From NCBI GenBank assembly GCA_963735465.1, contig CAVTLA010000002.1, positions 372,001 to 436,000 of the forward strand: 64,000 nucleotides of DNA, written 5' to 3'. This document shows positions 37,776 through 46,281 of this stretch, one piece after another; positions within the stretch are counted from its first letter, which is position 1, and the number at the start of each line of letters is the position of its first letter. Source of the stretch: DASZHJ01 sp963735465 (lineage in GTDB: Bacteria; Pseudomonadota; Alphaproteobacteria; ATCC43930; CGMCC-115725). The notes beneath the pieces are model-generated. The model searched no databases, was not told the origin of the DNA, and saw only the letters and a list, made by a program, of their open reading frames with translations. The translations under genes and the position numbers were made by a program.

Positions 37776-38054
37776 TCAGTGATAGTCTACGATTTCGACA
37801 TCGTAGGCATTTCCATTCCGAAACGCGAAGACCAGCCGCCAAGGCCCGTTGATCGTCATCGCCCATTGACCTCGGCGTTTGCCCTTCAGCTTATGCAGTC
37901 CGACCGACCCTAGTCCCGGAACCTCCTGAAGCGTCGCGATTGCGTCCAGCAGCTGCAACCTTGCCAACGCCTTTTTGACATCCAGTCCGCTGAAGCTCGA
38001 CTTGCCGTGCTCGGCAAACCGACGCGTCGCGGCCGTTTTCCAACTCTTTATCAC
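37776..38054 (-). CDS. higB: HigB/RelE-family toxin
   Basis: The protein has 92 residues. MIKSWKTAATRRFAEHGKSS, LDVKKALARLQLLDAIATLQ, LPG-like VPGLGSVGLHKLKGKRRGQW and the C-terminal MTINGPWRLVFAFRNGNAYD VEIVDYH pattern define HigB, an mRNA endonuclease acting on the ribosome. It lies 48 bases after the leuC stop in the same direction, so it may share the leucine transcript as well as use its own promoter. Confidence 0.93.
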   Translation of the reverse strand: MIKSWKTAATRRFAEHGKSSFSGLDVKKALARLQLLDAIATLQEVPGLGSVGLHKLKGKRRGQWAMTINGPWRLVFAFRNGNAYDVEIVDYH

Positions 38055-38102
38055 GGCCTAACGTGCCACGCGTTGCATGGCACGTCAAACGGTGCGGCGC
38101 GC

Positions 38103-39510
38103 TCAGCTCAGCTTGCGCACGTCGGCGAGGTGGCCGGTGACCGCCGCGGCCGCCGCCATGGCGGGGCTCACCAGGTGGGTGCGGCCGCCGCGGCCCTGGC
38201 GGCCCTCGAAGTTGCGGTTCGAGGTGGAGGCGCAGCGCTCGCCGGGCTCGAGCTGGTCGGCGTTCATGGCGAGGCACATGGAGCAGCCCGGCTCGCGCCA
38301 CTCGAATCCGGCCTCGAGGAAGATGCGGTCGAGGCCCTCCTCCTCCGCCTGGTGCTTCACCAGGCCGGAGCCGGGCACCACCATGGCGCTGACGCCCTTG
38401 GCGACCTTGCGGCCCTTGGCGACGACGGCGGCGGCGCGCAGATCCTCGATGCGGCCGTTGGTGCAGGAGCCGATGAAGACCCGCTGCACCGGCACGTCGA
38501 CCAGCTTGGTGCCCGGGCGTCAGCGCCATGTACTCGAGGGAGCGCAGCATGGAGGCGCGCTTGCCGGCGTCGGCGACGTCGGCGGGATTGGGGATCACGC
38601 CCGTGATCGGCAGCACGTCCTCGGGGCTGGTGCCCCAGGTCACGTGCGGCGCGATCGTGGTCGCATCGATCTCCACCACCTTGTCGTAGTGGGCGCCGGC
38701 GTCGCTCGGCAGCGTGCGCCAGAGCTTGACCGCCTGCTCCCAGGCGCCGCCCTTGGGGGCGTGCGGCCGGCCCTTCAGGTACTCGAAGGTGGTCTCGTCG
38801 GGGGCGATCAGGCCGGCGCGGGCGCCGCCCTCGATCGTCATGTTGCAGACGGTCATGCGGCCTTCCATGGAGAGGCCGCGGATGGTGCTGCCGGCATATT
38901 CGATGACGTGGCCGGTGCCGCCGGCGGTGCCGATCTTGCCGATGATGGCGAGGATCAGGTCCTTGGCGGTGACGCCCGGCGGCAGCGCGCCCTCAACCTT
39001 CACCAGCATGTTCAGGGCCGGCTTCTGGATCAGCGTCTGGGTCGCCAGCACGTGCTCGACCTCAGAGGTGCCGATGCCGAAGGCGAGCGCGCCGAAGGCG
39101 CCGTGGGTCGCGGTGTGGCTGTCGCCGCAGACGATCGTCGTGCCGGGCAGGGACATGCCCTGCTCCGGCCCGATGATGTGGACGATGCCCTGGCGCACGT
39201 CGCTGACCTCGTAATAGGGCACGCCGAATTCCTTGACGTTGCGCTCGAGGGTCTCGACCTGGATGCGGGATTCCGGCTCCACGATACCGGCGGCACGGTC
39301 CGTGGTCGGCACGTTGTGATCGGCGACCGCGATGGTGGCGTCGGGACGCCGCACCTTGCGGTTGGTCATGCGCAGGCCCTCGAAGGCCTGCGGGCTCGTC
39401 ACCTCGTGCACGAGGTGGCGGTCGATATAGAGGAGGCAGGTGCCGTCCGACTGGCGATCGACGACGTGGCTGTCCCAGATCTTGTCGAAGAGCGTGCGAG
39501 GCTTGCCCAT
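38103..39510 (-). CDS. leuC: 3-isopropylmalate dehydratase large subunit, with one apparent frameshift
   Basis: The ATG at 39510 begins MGKPRTLFDKIWDSHVVDRQ. DSHTATHGAFGALAFGIGTS is present, and the frame runs to RSLEYMALTPG at about 38515. There an extra G in the CCCGGG run shifts it. The rest, VQRVFIGSCTNGRIEDLRAA, with the iron-sulfur cysteines and CSMCLAMNADQLEPGERCAS, continues in the next frame to 38103. Removing the base gives 468 residues, the usual length. It uses a [4Fe-4S] cluster to isomerise isopropylmalate. The shift is probably a sequence error. Confidence 0.95.
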
Positions 39511-39591
39511 GATCGTGTCCCTATATCCGAACCTACGTCCGATACCCTCGCCGCCGCGGCGGCGAGGGTATTGAACGAAGTTGCGTCACTG

Positions 39592-40004
39592 CTACGACGG
39601 CTTCTCGGCGCTGGCGGCGGGAGCTGCCTCCGGCGCGTCCCCGTCATTCGTGGTGCGCTCGGCGATGCGCGCCGCCTTGCCGGTAAGGCCGCGAAGGTAA
39701 TAGAGCTTGGCGCGGCGCACCGAGCCGCGGCGCACCACCTCGATCGCGCTGAGGCGCGGCGAGTACAGCGGAAAGATGCGCTCCACCCCCTCGCCGTAGG
39801 AAATCTTCCGAGCGTGAAGCTGGAGTTGATCCCGGCGTTCTTGCGGGCGATGCACACGCCCTCGAAGGCCTGCACGCGCTCGCGCTCGCCTTCGACCACC
39901 TTGATGCTCACCTTCACGGTGTCGCCGGGCTGGAACTCCGGAATGGTCCTTCCGGCGAGCGCCTTCGTGATCTGCTTCTGCTCGAGGGTCTTGAGCACGG
40001 TCAT
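39592..40004 (-). CDS. rplS: Ribosomal protein L19, with one apparent frameshift
   Basis: The start MTVLKTLEQKQITKALAGRT and PEFQPGDTVKVSIKVVEGER, RVQAFEGVCIARKNAGINSS read from 40004. At about 39811 the frame is lost. KISYGEGVERIFPLYSPRLS, AIEVVRRGSVRRAKLYYLRG and LTGKAARIAE continue in the next frame to 39592. A missing C (CTCGG for CTCCGG) explains it and gives 137 residues. It is a 50S subunit protein and normally essential, so the break is surely an error. Its ATG overlaps the trmD stop. Confidence 0.96.
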
Positions 40005-40744
40005 GACATCACCTTTTCCATCAATCTCTCTCGTCGTCCCTTGGCGCGCTCCGCCGCGAGATGGCGTTCCCACAAATCCGGGCGCCGCTCCCGCGTCACC
40101 CGCTCTCTCTGCTCCTGCCGCCACTGGCGGACCCGGTCGTGATGACCGGACAGCAGCACCTCCGGCACCGCGCGGCCGTCCCAGAGCTGGGGCCGCGTGA
40201 AGTGCGGATATTCGAGGAGACCGTCCTCGAAGCTTTCCTCCGCCAGCGTCGCCGCGTCGCCGACGACACCCGGCAGCAGCCGCACGCAGGCGTCGATGAG
40301 GGCGATCGCCGCGGGCTCGCCGCCGGACAGCACGAAATCGCCGAGGCTGATCTCCTCGACGCCGCGCGCCTCGATCGCCCGCTCGTCCACGCCCTCGTAG
40401 CGTCCGCAGAGCAGCGTCACGCCCGCCCCCGCCGCCATTTCCTTCACCCGCGCCTGGTCGACGAGCCGGCCGCGCGGCGACAGGAAGACGGTCGGGCCGG
40501 GCCCAGCCGCCTCCGCTATCGCGAGATCGATCACGTCGGGCCGCATCACCATTCCGGGGCCGCCGCCGAAGGGGGCATCATCGACGGAGCGGTGTTTATC
40601 GCGTGCGAAGCCCCTGATGTCCACTGTTTCCAGGCGCCAAAGCCCCTCCGTCAGCGCCTTGCCCGCGAGCGAGCAGCCGAGCGGCCCCGGGAACATCTCG
40701 GGGAACAGCGTCAGCACCGTAGCGGTCCAGGCAACCATGCTCAT
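40001..40744 (-). CDS. trmD: tRNA (guanine-N1-)-methyltransferase
   Basis: The protein has 247 residues. Trefoil-knot SPOUT motifs: VLTLFPEMFPGPLGCSLAGK, DDAPFGGGPGMVMRPDVIDL, LLCGRYEGVDERAIE and EISLGDFVLSGGEPAAIALI. The C-terminal HFTRPQLWDGRAVPEVLLSG is also typical. It methylates G37 of tRNAs. Both ends overlap neighbours (rimM and rplS) by ATGA junctions. Confidence 0.97.
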   Translation of the reverse strand: MSMVAWTATVLTLFPEMFPGPLGCSLAGKALTEGLWRLETVDIRGFARDKHRSVDDAPFGGGPGMVMRPDVIDLAIAEAAGPGPTVFLSPRGRLVDQARVKEMAAGAGVTLLCGRYEGVDERAIEARGVEEISLGDFVLSGGEPAAIALIDACVRLLPGVVGDAATLAEESFEDGLLEYPHFTRPQLWDGRAVPEVLLSGHHDRVRQWRQEQRERVTRERRPDLWERHLAAERAKGRRERLMEKVMS

Positions 40745-41298
40745 CCTGCTTCGTCCGCGTCCTCTTCCACCTCGACCGGCCGGTTATCCAACAAGCCTTC
40801 CGGCGGATCGATCACCAGCCGCTTGGCCTCCAGCTCCACCACCGGGACGACCCGGTCGTTGAACGGCACCATGACAACCCCGCCGCCGTCCCGCGCCACC
40901 TCGAGGCTCGTGCCCGCGCCGTAATCGTGCACCACCGTCACCCGTCCCAGCACCGTCCCGTCCTTCAGCTCCGCCTGGAGCCCGATCAGGTCGTCCCAGT
41001 AGAACTCGCCGTCCGCCGGCGCCGGCAGCACCGACCGCGCGAGGTAGAGCTTGGTGCCCCGGAGCGTCTCGGCGGCGGTGCGATCGGCGATCCCCTCGAT
41101 CTGGGCCAGCAGCATGCCCCGCACCTTTCCCGTCAGCTCCAGCTGGAAGCGCCGCTTCCCGCTCTGGTCCTCGAGCGGCCCATAGGCCGCGATGTCCTCC
41201 GGCTTGCCGGCGTAGCTCAGCACCCTGACCGCGCCCTTGATCCCGTGCGCGCCGGCGATGACGCCCATCAGCACCCGCCGATCGGTGTCCGCCGTCAC
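40741..41298 (-). CDS. rimM: 16S rRNA processing protein RimM
   Basis: About 185 residues from a GTG at 41298, chosen for TGAGGT upstream and because an ATG at 41268 would cut the N-terminal strand. N-terminal domain GVIAGAHGIKGAVRVLSYAG. PRC-barrel region FYWDDLIGLQAELKDGTVLG and VVMVPFNDRVVPVVELEAKR, then the PPEGL motif. It assists 30S head assembly around S19. It ends in an ATGA overlap with trmD. Confidence 0.95.
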   Translation of the reverse strand: MTADTDRRVLMGVIAGAHGIKGAVRVLSYAGKPEDIAAYGPLEDQSGKRRFQLELTGKVRGMLLAQIEGIADRTAAETLRGTKLYLARSVLPAPADGEFYWDDLIGLQAELKDGTVLGRVTVVHDYGAGTSLEVARDGGGVVMVPFNDRVVPVVELEAKRLVIDPPEGLLDNRPVEVEEDADEAG

Positions 41299-41309
41299 GG
41301 GCTCAGACC

Positions 41310-41699
41310 TCAGGCCTGGGGCGCCGCCTCGGCCGGAGCGGCCGGGGCGCCCGCCGCCGCCTCGGCAGCGCCTTCCGCGGCCTTGGCGCGTTCCTGCGCC
41401 TTGGCGCGCGGCGCCGACTTCTTGGGCGTCTCGCGGTAGACCGGCTTCGGCGCGAGGCCGGCCTCGCCGAGGAAGCGCGCCACCCGATCGCTCGGCGTCG
41501 CGCCCATCTTGAGCCAATGCTGCAGGCGCTCGGTCTTCAGCACCACGCGCTCCTTGTGGCCGCGCTCGAGCATCGGGTTGTAGGTCCCGACCTTCTCCAG
41601 GAAGCGGCCGTCGCGCGGGCTCCGGCTGTCGGCGATGACGATGGAGTAGAAGGGACGCTTCTTGGCGCCGCCGCGGGTCATGCGAATCTTGAGGGACAT
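41310..41699 (-). CDS. rpsP: Ribosomal protein S16
   Basis: The protein has 129 residues. MSLKIRMTRGGAKKRPFYSI, DSRSPRDGRFLEKVGTYNPM and RLQHWLKMGATPSDRVARFL are S16 hallmarks. The C-terminal 45 residues are an Ala/Lys/Glu-rich tail, a common extension in alphaproteobacteria. It is first of the rpsP-rimM-trmD-rplS run. A family B repeat lies in its upstream gap. Confidence 0.97.
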   Translation of the reverse strand: MSLKIRMTRGGAKKRPFYSIVIADSRSPRDGRFLEKVGTYNPMLERGHKERVVLKTERLQHWLKMGATPSDRVARFLGEAGLAPKPVYRETPKKSAPRAKAQERAKAAEGAAEAAAGAPAAPAEAAPQA

Positions 41700-41744
41700 G
41701 GATCTCCTTTGGGTCGAAAAATTTTCAGAGTTCTTCTGAGAGTC

Positions 41745-41846
41745 CGTCATGGCCGGGCTTGTCCCGGCCATCCACGTCTTCCCGTTTCACGAAAGAGCGG
41801 TTGCGCACAAAAGCCGTGGATGGCCGGGACAAGCCCGGCCATGACG
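41745..41846. repeat. Intergenic palindromic repeat, family B copy 2
   Basis: Arms CGTCATGGCCGGGCTTGTCC... and GGACAAGCCCGGCCATGACG, an almost perfect inverted repeat, with inner CCATCCACG and CGTGGATGG. It sits between ffh and rpsP within a minus-strand gene run. Confidence 0.92.
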
Positions 41847-41876
41847 GTGAATGAGAGAAGTGCGAGTGGGGCATGA

Positions 41877-43268
41877 TCAATGCGGCCGGAAGCCGCCTCC
41901 GCCGCCGGGCAGCAGGCCGGCGAGGCCGCCGCCGCGCATCAGGCCTTTCTTTCCGAGCTTGGAAACCTTGCGCATCATGTCCGACATGTCCTGGTACTGC
42001 TTCAGCAGCCGGTTGACGTCGGGGACGGTGGTGCCGGAGCCAGCGGCGATACGGCGCCGGCGCGACGCGTTCAGCACCTTCGGGTTCTTGCGCTCGCGCC
42101 TGGTCATCGAGGAGATGATCGCTTCCTGACGCTTCAGGACGGACTCATCGATGTTGGCTTCCGAGAGCTGCTTCTTGATCTTGCCGACACCGGGCAGCAT
42201 GCCCATCAGGCTCGACATGCCGCCCATCTTGCGCAGCTGCTTGAGCTGCTGGGAGAGATCGTCGAGATCGAAGCTGCCCTTCTGCATCTTGAGGGCGAGC
42301 TTCTCCGCCTCTTCCTGATCGACGGTCTCGGCGGCCTTCTCGACCAGGCTCACCACGTCGCCCATGTCGAGGATGCGGCCGGCGATGCGCTCGGGATGGA
42401 AGGGCTCGAGCGCGTCCAGCTTCTCGCCGACGCCGACGAACTTGATCGGCTGGCCGGTGATGGCGCGCATGGAGAGCGCGGCGCCGCCGCGGGCGTCGCC
42501 GTCGACGCGGGTCAGCACGATGCCGGTGATGCCCACTCTCTCGGTGAAGCTCTTGGCGACGTTGACCGCGTCCTGGCCGGTCATGGCATCCGCCACCAGC
42601 AGGGTCTCGGTCGGTTGCGTCGCGTCGCGCACGGCGGCGGCTTCCGCCATCAGCGCCTCGTCGATGTGGAGGCGGCCGGCGGTGTCCAGCATCAGCACGT
42701 CGTAGCCCTGGCGCCGCGCCGTCTCATGGGCGCGCTTGGCGATGGCGACCGGCTTCTCGCCGGCGATGAAGGGGAGCGTGTCGACGCCGACCTGGCGGCC
42801 GAGCACCGCGAGCTGCTCCTGGGCCGCGGGGCGCTGCACGTCGAGGGAGGCCATCAGTACCTTCTTGCGCTGGCGCTCCTTCAAGTGGCGGCCGAGCTTC
42901 GCGGTGGTCGTCGTCTTGCCGGAGCCCTGCAGGCCGACCATCATCACCACGACCGGCGCCGGCGCGTTCAGGTTGATGCCGGGCTCGGTGCCGGCCTCGG
43001 GCGCGCCGCCCAGAGTCTCCACGAGATGGTCGTGGACGATCTTCACCACCATCTGGGCCGGCGTCACCGAGCGGATCACCTGCTCGCCCACCGCCTTCGC
43101 CTTGACGCCGTCGACGAAGCTCTTGACCACCGGGAGCGCCACGTCGGCCTCGAGGAGGGCCACCCGGATCTCCCGGAGCGCCGTCTCGACGTCCGCCTCG
43201 CTCAAAGCGCCGCGGCGCTTCAGGCGGTCGAACACGCCGGTCAGACGTTGGCTCAGGTTCTCGAACAC
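41877..43268 (-). CDS. ffh: Signal recognition particle protein Ffh
   Basis: The protein has 463 residues from a GTG at 43268 (FENLSQRLTGVFDRLKRRGA follows), with GGGAG upstream; an ATG at 43325 would add 19 unrelated residues. NG-domain GTPase motifs: GLQGSGKTTTTAKLGRHLKE (G1), DVQRPAAQEQL, DTAGRLHIDEALM, TRVDGDARGGAALS and VGVGEKLDALEPFHPERIAG. The Met-rich M domain (GGMSSLMGMLPGVGKIKKQL) binds SRP RNA and signal peptides. It works with FtsY, also in this window. Confidence 0.97.
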   Translation of the reverse strand: MFENLSQRLTGVFDRLKRRGALSEADVETALREIRVALLEADVALPVVKSFVDGVKAKAVGEQVIRSVTPAQMVVKIVHDHLVETLGGAPEAGTEPGINLNAPAPVVVMMVGLQGSGKTTTTAKLGRHLKERQRKKVLMASLDVQRPAAQEQLAVLGRQVGVDTLPFIAGEKPVAIAKRAHETARRQGYDVLMLDTAGRLHIDEALMAEAAAVRDATQPTETLLVADAMTGQDAVNVAKSFTERVGITGIVLTRVDGDARGGAALSMRAITGQPIKFVGVGEKLDALEPFHPERIAGRILDMGDVVSLVEKAAETVDQEEAEKLALKMQKGSFDLDDLSQQLKQLRKMGGMSSLMGMLPGVGKIKKQLSEANIDESVLKRQEAIISSMTRRERKNPKVLNASRRRRIAAGSGTTVPDVNRLLKQYQDMSDMMRKVSKLGKKGLMRGGGLAGLLPGGGGGFRPH

Positions 43269-43441
43269 CGGGGTCGAACTCCCAAAATCAGCCGCCCACA
43301 AGCGATTAAGGCCAGTGCGCGACACTCGCGGACTGGCCGGCCCCGGGCAGCTGAGGCCCGTTCGGGGTCAGGCGAAAACCTGATTCCTCGGAACGGGCGG
43401 GACAGTAGGGGAGCGGGGTTTCTCTGTCAAATCCGGGCTAC

Positions 43442-43538
43442 CCCCACCCTCTCCCGCTTCGCGGGCGAGGGGGCTAGCGAGCTTGGCGCTTCAACCGCGT
43501 CCCCTCGCCCGCGAAGCGGGAGAGGGACAGGGTGAGGG
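43442..43538. repeat. Intergenic palindromic repeat, family C
   Basis: Arms CCACCCTCTCCCGCTTCGCG... GGCGAGGGG and the complement CCCCTCGCCCGCGAAGCGGG...AGGGTGAGG, around a 30-base loop. This type of inverted repeat is widespread in proteobacterial intergenic DNA. It lies between ffh and the oxygenase gene, both on the minus strand, and ends next to the oxygenase stop. Confidence 0.9.
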
Positions 43539-43540
43539 CC

Positions 43541-44521
43541 TTACGCTGGCGCCAACCTCGTCTGACGGTACTTGAGATCCCGATACTCGCCCGACCCCAC
43601 CGGCGGATACTTGGCCTCGCCCGGGGGCGCGATGCACTCGATTTCCGCGTCGTAGTTCGGGTGGTGGAAGAAGGCGATGGAGAGGCGCCTGGCCGCACCG
43701 GCAACTTCCCGCGGCGGGTTGATCACGCGGTGGGTGTTGGAGACCCAGCGGTCATTCGTCCAGCGCATCAGGAGATCGCCGATGTTGACGACGAAACTCC
43801 GGGGATCGGTCTCGATGTCGAGCCATTGGCCGCCACGGGTCTTCACCTGCAGCCCGCCGGCGACGTTCTCGCCGTTGAGAATGGTGAAGGCACCGTAGTC
43901 CGTGTGCTCGCCGGCGCGGAGCTGGCCGGGCTTCGGCGCCTCGGTCTGCTCGGGGTAGAAGTTGAGGCGCATCGCCGTGATGTGGCGGTCGATCTTGTCG
44001 TCGAAGAAATGCTCGTCGACGCCGAGGCCGAGGGCGGCGATCCGCATCAGCGCCAGCACCAGCCGCTCCATCTCCCGGTAGTAGCGGTCCGCCGCCTCTC
44101 TGAATCCCGTGGGCTGCTCCGGCCAGAGGTTGCGGATGAAATAGCGCTGCCCCTCGGCGCTGGTGAAGTAGGGCTGATCGGGCCAGATCTCGCGGCCGAA
44201 GTGGTAGTACTCCTTCAGGTCCGGCGGCGTCTCGCGATCGTTGCCGTAGGAGAGCGCCTCGATGCCGAGCGCGCGGTAGCCCCGCGGCGTCGCCGGCACC
44301 GGATGGATGGCGCGGCGCTTCTCCGCCAGCGGCCGCGCGAAGAAGCCGTGCGCCCTGGCGCGGAGATCGTCGAGGGCCGTCATCGGCACGCCGTGGCCGG
44401 TGATGGTGAAGAAGCCGATCTCGCGGCAGGCGCGGTCCATCTCCGCCGCCGCCGCGCGCTTCGCCCGGGCGCTGCCGCCGAGGGCGTCGGTGAGATCGAT
44501 CACGGGAATGCTCGGGGTCAT
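43541..44521 (-). CDS. Isopenicillin N synthase-like 2OG/Fe(II) oxygenase
   Basis: The protein has 326 residues. N-terminal DIOX_N domain (PVIDLTDALGG, CREIGFFTITGHGVP). C-terminal 2OG-Fe(II) domain with Fe ligands in GEHTDYGAFTILNGENVAGG and SNTHRVINPPREVAGAARRL, where RRLS supplies the 2-oxoglutarate Arg-x-Ser. It hydroxylates or desaturates an unknown small molecule. It starts ten bases after the SDR stop, so the two probably act together. Confidence 0.9.
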   Translation of the reverse strand: MTPSIPVIDLTDALGGSARAKRAAAAEMDRACREIGFFTITGHGVPMTALDDLRARAHGFFARPLAEKRRAIHPVPATPRGYRALGIEALSYGNDRETPPDLKEYYHFGREIWPDQPYFTSAEGQRYFIRNLWPEQPTGFREAADRYYREMERLVLALMRIAALGLGVDEHFFDDKIDRHITAMRLNFYPEQTEAPKPGQLRAGEHTDYGAFTILNGENVAGGLQVKTRGGQWLDIETDPRSFVVNIGDLLMRWTNDRWVSNTHRVINPPREVAGAARRLSIAFFHHPNYDAEIECIAPPGEAKYPPVGSGEYRDLKYRQTRLAPA

Positions 44522-44531
44522 CGCATCTCTC

Positions 44532-45287
44532 TCAATGGAAATAGGCGCCGCCGTCCACGACCAGGGTCTGGCCGGTGATGAAGGCGCTGTCGGGACCGGC
44601 GAAGAAGGCGACGGCGCCCACGATGTCCGCCGGTGTCATGTCGCGCGCCAGCACGCGGCCGCGCAGCGACGGCTCGCGCGCGCCGGCGACGAGGGCGGGA
44701 TTGGCGACGACGCCGTCGCTGAGGGTGAAGCCCGGCGCCACGCTGTTCACCAGCACGTTGTGGCGCCCGAGCTCGGTGGCGAGCGCCCGCGTGAAGGACA
44801 GCACGGCGCCCTTGCTGGCGACGTAGTGGGAGAACCAGGGATTGCCCTTGAAGGCGACGCCGGAGGAGATGTTGACGATGCGCCCGCCGCCTCCAGCCTT
44901 CATGGCCGGCAGCACGGCGCGCGCGCAGAGGAAGACGCCCGTCGCGTTCACGTCCATGACCCGGCGCCAGTCCGCGGGATCGATCTCCTCGAACGGGCGC
45001 GGCGTCAGGCTGGTGAAGATCGCGGCGTTGTTGACGAGGATGTCGATGCCGCCGAAAGCGGCGGTGGCGGACGCGGCCATGGCGGCGGTGTCGGTCTCCG
45101 AGGCGACATCCACGGCGATGCCGATGGCGCGGACGTCCTTGCCGGCGAGTTTCGCGGCCGCCGCCTCCGCGCCCTCGACATCGGCGATCACGACGGCGGC
45201 GCCGCGCGCCGCCAGCGTCTCGGCGACGGCATAGCCGATCCCCTTGGCGCCGCCGGTGACGATCGCGACCTTGCCTGCGAGCTGCAT
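44532..45287 (-). CDS. SDR-family oxidoreductase, 3-oxoacyl-reductase-like
   Basis: The protein has 251 residues from the ATG at 45287. Cofactor motif VTGGAKGIGYAVAETLAARG, NNAAIFTSL, catalytic Ser in IVNISSGVAFKGNPW, active-site HYVASKGAVLSFTRALATEL, and C-terminal DSAFITGQTLVVDGGAYFH. It oxidises or reduces a secondary alcohol with NAD(P). It is upstream of, and probably co-transcribed with, the isopenicillin N synthase-like oxygenase; divergent from dapF. Confidence 0.92.
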   Translation of the reverse strand: MQLAGKVAIVTGGAKGIGYAVAETLAARGAAVVIADVEGAEAAAAKLAGKDVRAIGIAVDVASETDTAAMAASATAAFGGIDILVNNAAIFTSLTPRPFEEIDPADWRRVMDVNATGVFLCARAVLPAMKAGGGGRIVNISSGVAFKGNPWFSHYVASKGAVLSFTRALATELGRHNVLVNSVAPGFTLSDGVVANPALVAGAREPSLRGRVLARDMTPADIVGAVAFFAGPDSAFITGQTLVVDGGAYFH

Positions 45288-45435
45288 TGGTCCTCGGTGC
45301 AATTTCCCCAAACCAGCGACCAGCTTAGGGAAACCGCCTGACGGTGTCGATGCGGCGGAAATGCCCCGCTCGCGGGCCCCGGCCGCCGCCGCAATCCCTT
45401 GGACAGCGCCCGGGACCGACCCTATATAGGGCGCC

Positions 45436-46270
45436 ATGGACGGCACCCCCTTCATCAAGATGCACGGGCTCGGCAACGACTTCGTCGTGTTCGACGCGCG
45501 CGCCCATGGCGCTCGCCATCGACGATGCCCGTGCGCGCGCCATCGCCGACCGCCACACCGGCGTGGGCTGCGATCAGCTCCTGGTGATGGAGCCAGCGAA
45601 GAGCGCCGGCGCCGACGTCTTCATGCGCATCCGCAACGCCGACGGCGACGAGGTGGAGGCCTGCGGCAACGGCACCCGCTGCATCGCCGCCGTCGTCATG
45701 GAGGAGACCGGCAAGAGCCGCGTGGTGATCGAGACCGTGGCGGGGCTCTTGGAAGCGACCAAGGCCGGCGCCCATCGCGTCACCGTCGACATGGGCGCCG
45801 CACGCCTCGACTGGCGGCAGATTCCCCTGGCCGAGGAGTGCGACACGCTGCACGTGCCGCTGACGCTCGGGCCGCTGAGCGACCCCGTCGCCACCAACAT
45901 GGGCAACCCCCACGCCACCTTCTTCGTGCCGGACGCGGAGACGGTCGATGTCGCCACCCTGGGGCGACAGCTCGAATTCCATCCGATGTTTCCCCAGCGC
46001 GCGAACATCGGCATCGTCAGTCTCGCCGGCAAGGACCGCCTGCGCTTCCGCGTCTGGGAGCGCGGCGTCGGCATCACCATCGCCTGCGGCACCGGCGCCT
46101 GCGCCGCGGCGGTGGCGGCGGCCCGGCGCGGCCTCACCGGCCGCAAGGTGACGGTGCTGGCGGACGGCGGCCCGCTGGAGATCGAGTGGCGCCAGGACGG
46201 CCACGTGCTGATGACCGGCCCCGCCGCCATCAGCTTCACCGGCACCCTCGACCCCGCGCTCCTGGCGTAA
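45436..46270 (+). CDS. dapF: Diaminopimelate epimerase, with one apparent frameshift
   Basis: The start MDGTPFIKMHGLGNDFVVFD reads from the ATG at 45436. At about 45505-45520 the frame is lost, and LAIDDARARAIADRHTGVGC onwards continues in the next frame to 46270. The two catalytic cysteines are in EACGNGTRCIAA and ACGTGACAAAVAAARRG. One extra C or two missing bases give 277-278 residues. It converts LL- to meso-diaminopimelate for lysine and peptidoglycan. The gene is normally essential, so the break is likely an error. Confidence 0.94.
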
Positions 46271-46281
46271 GCTTCAGCGAT

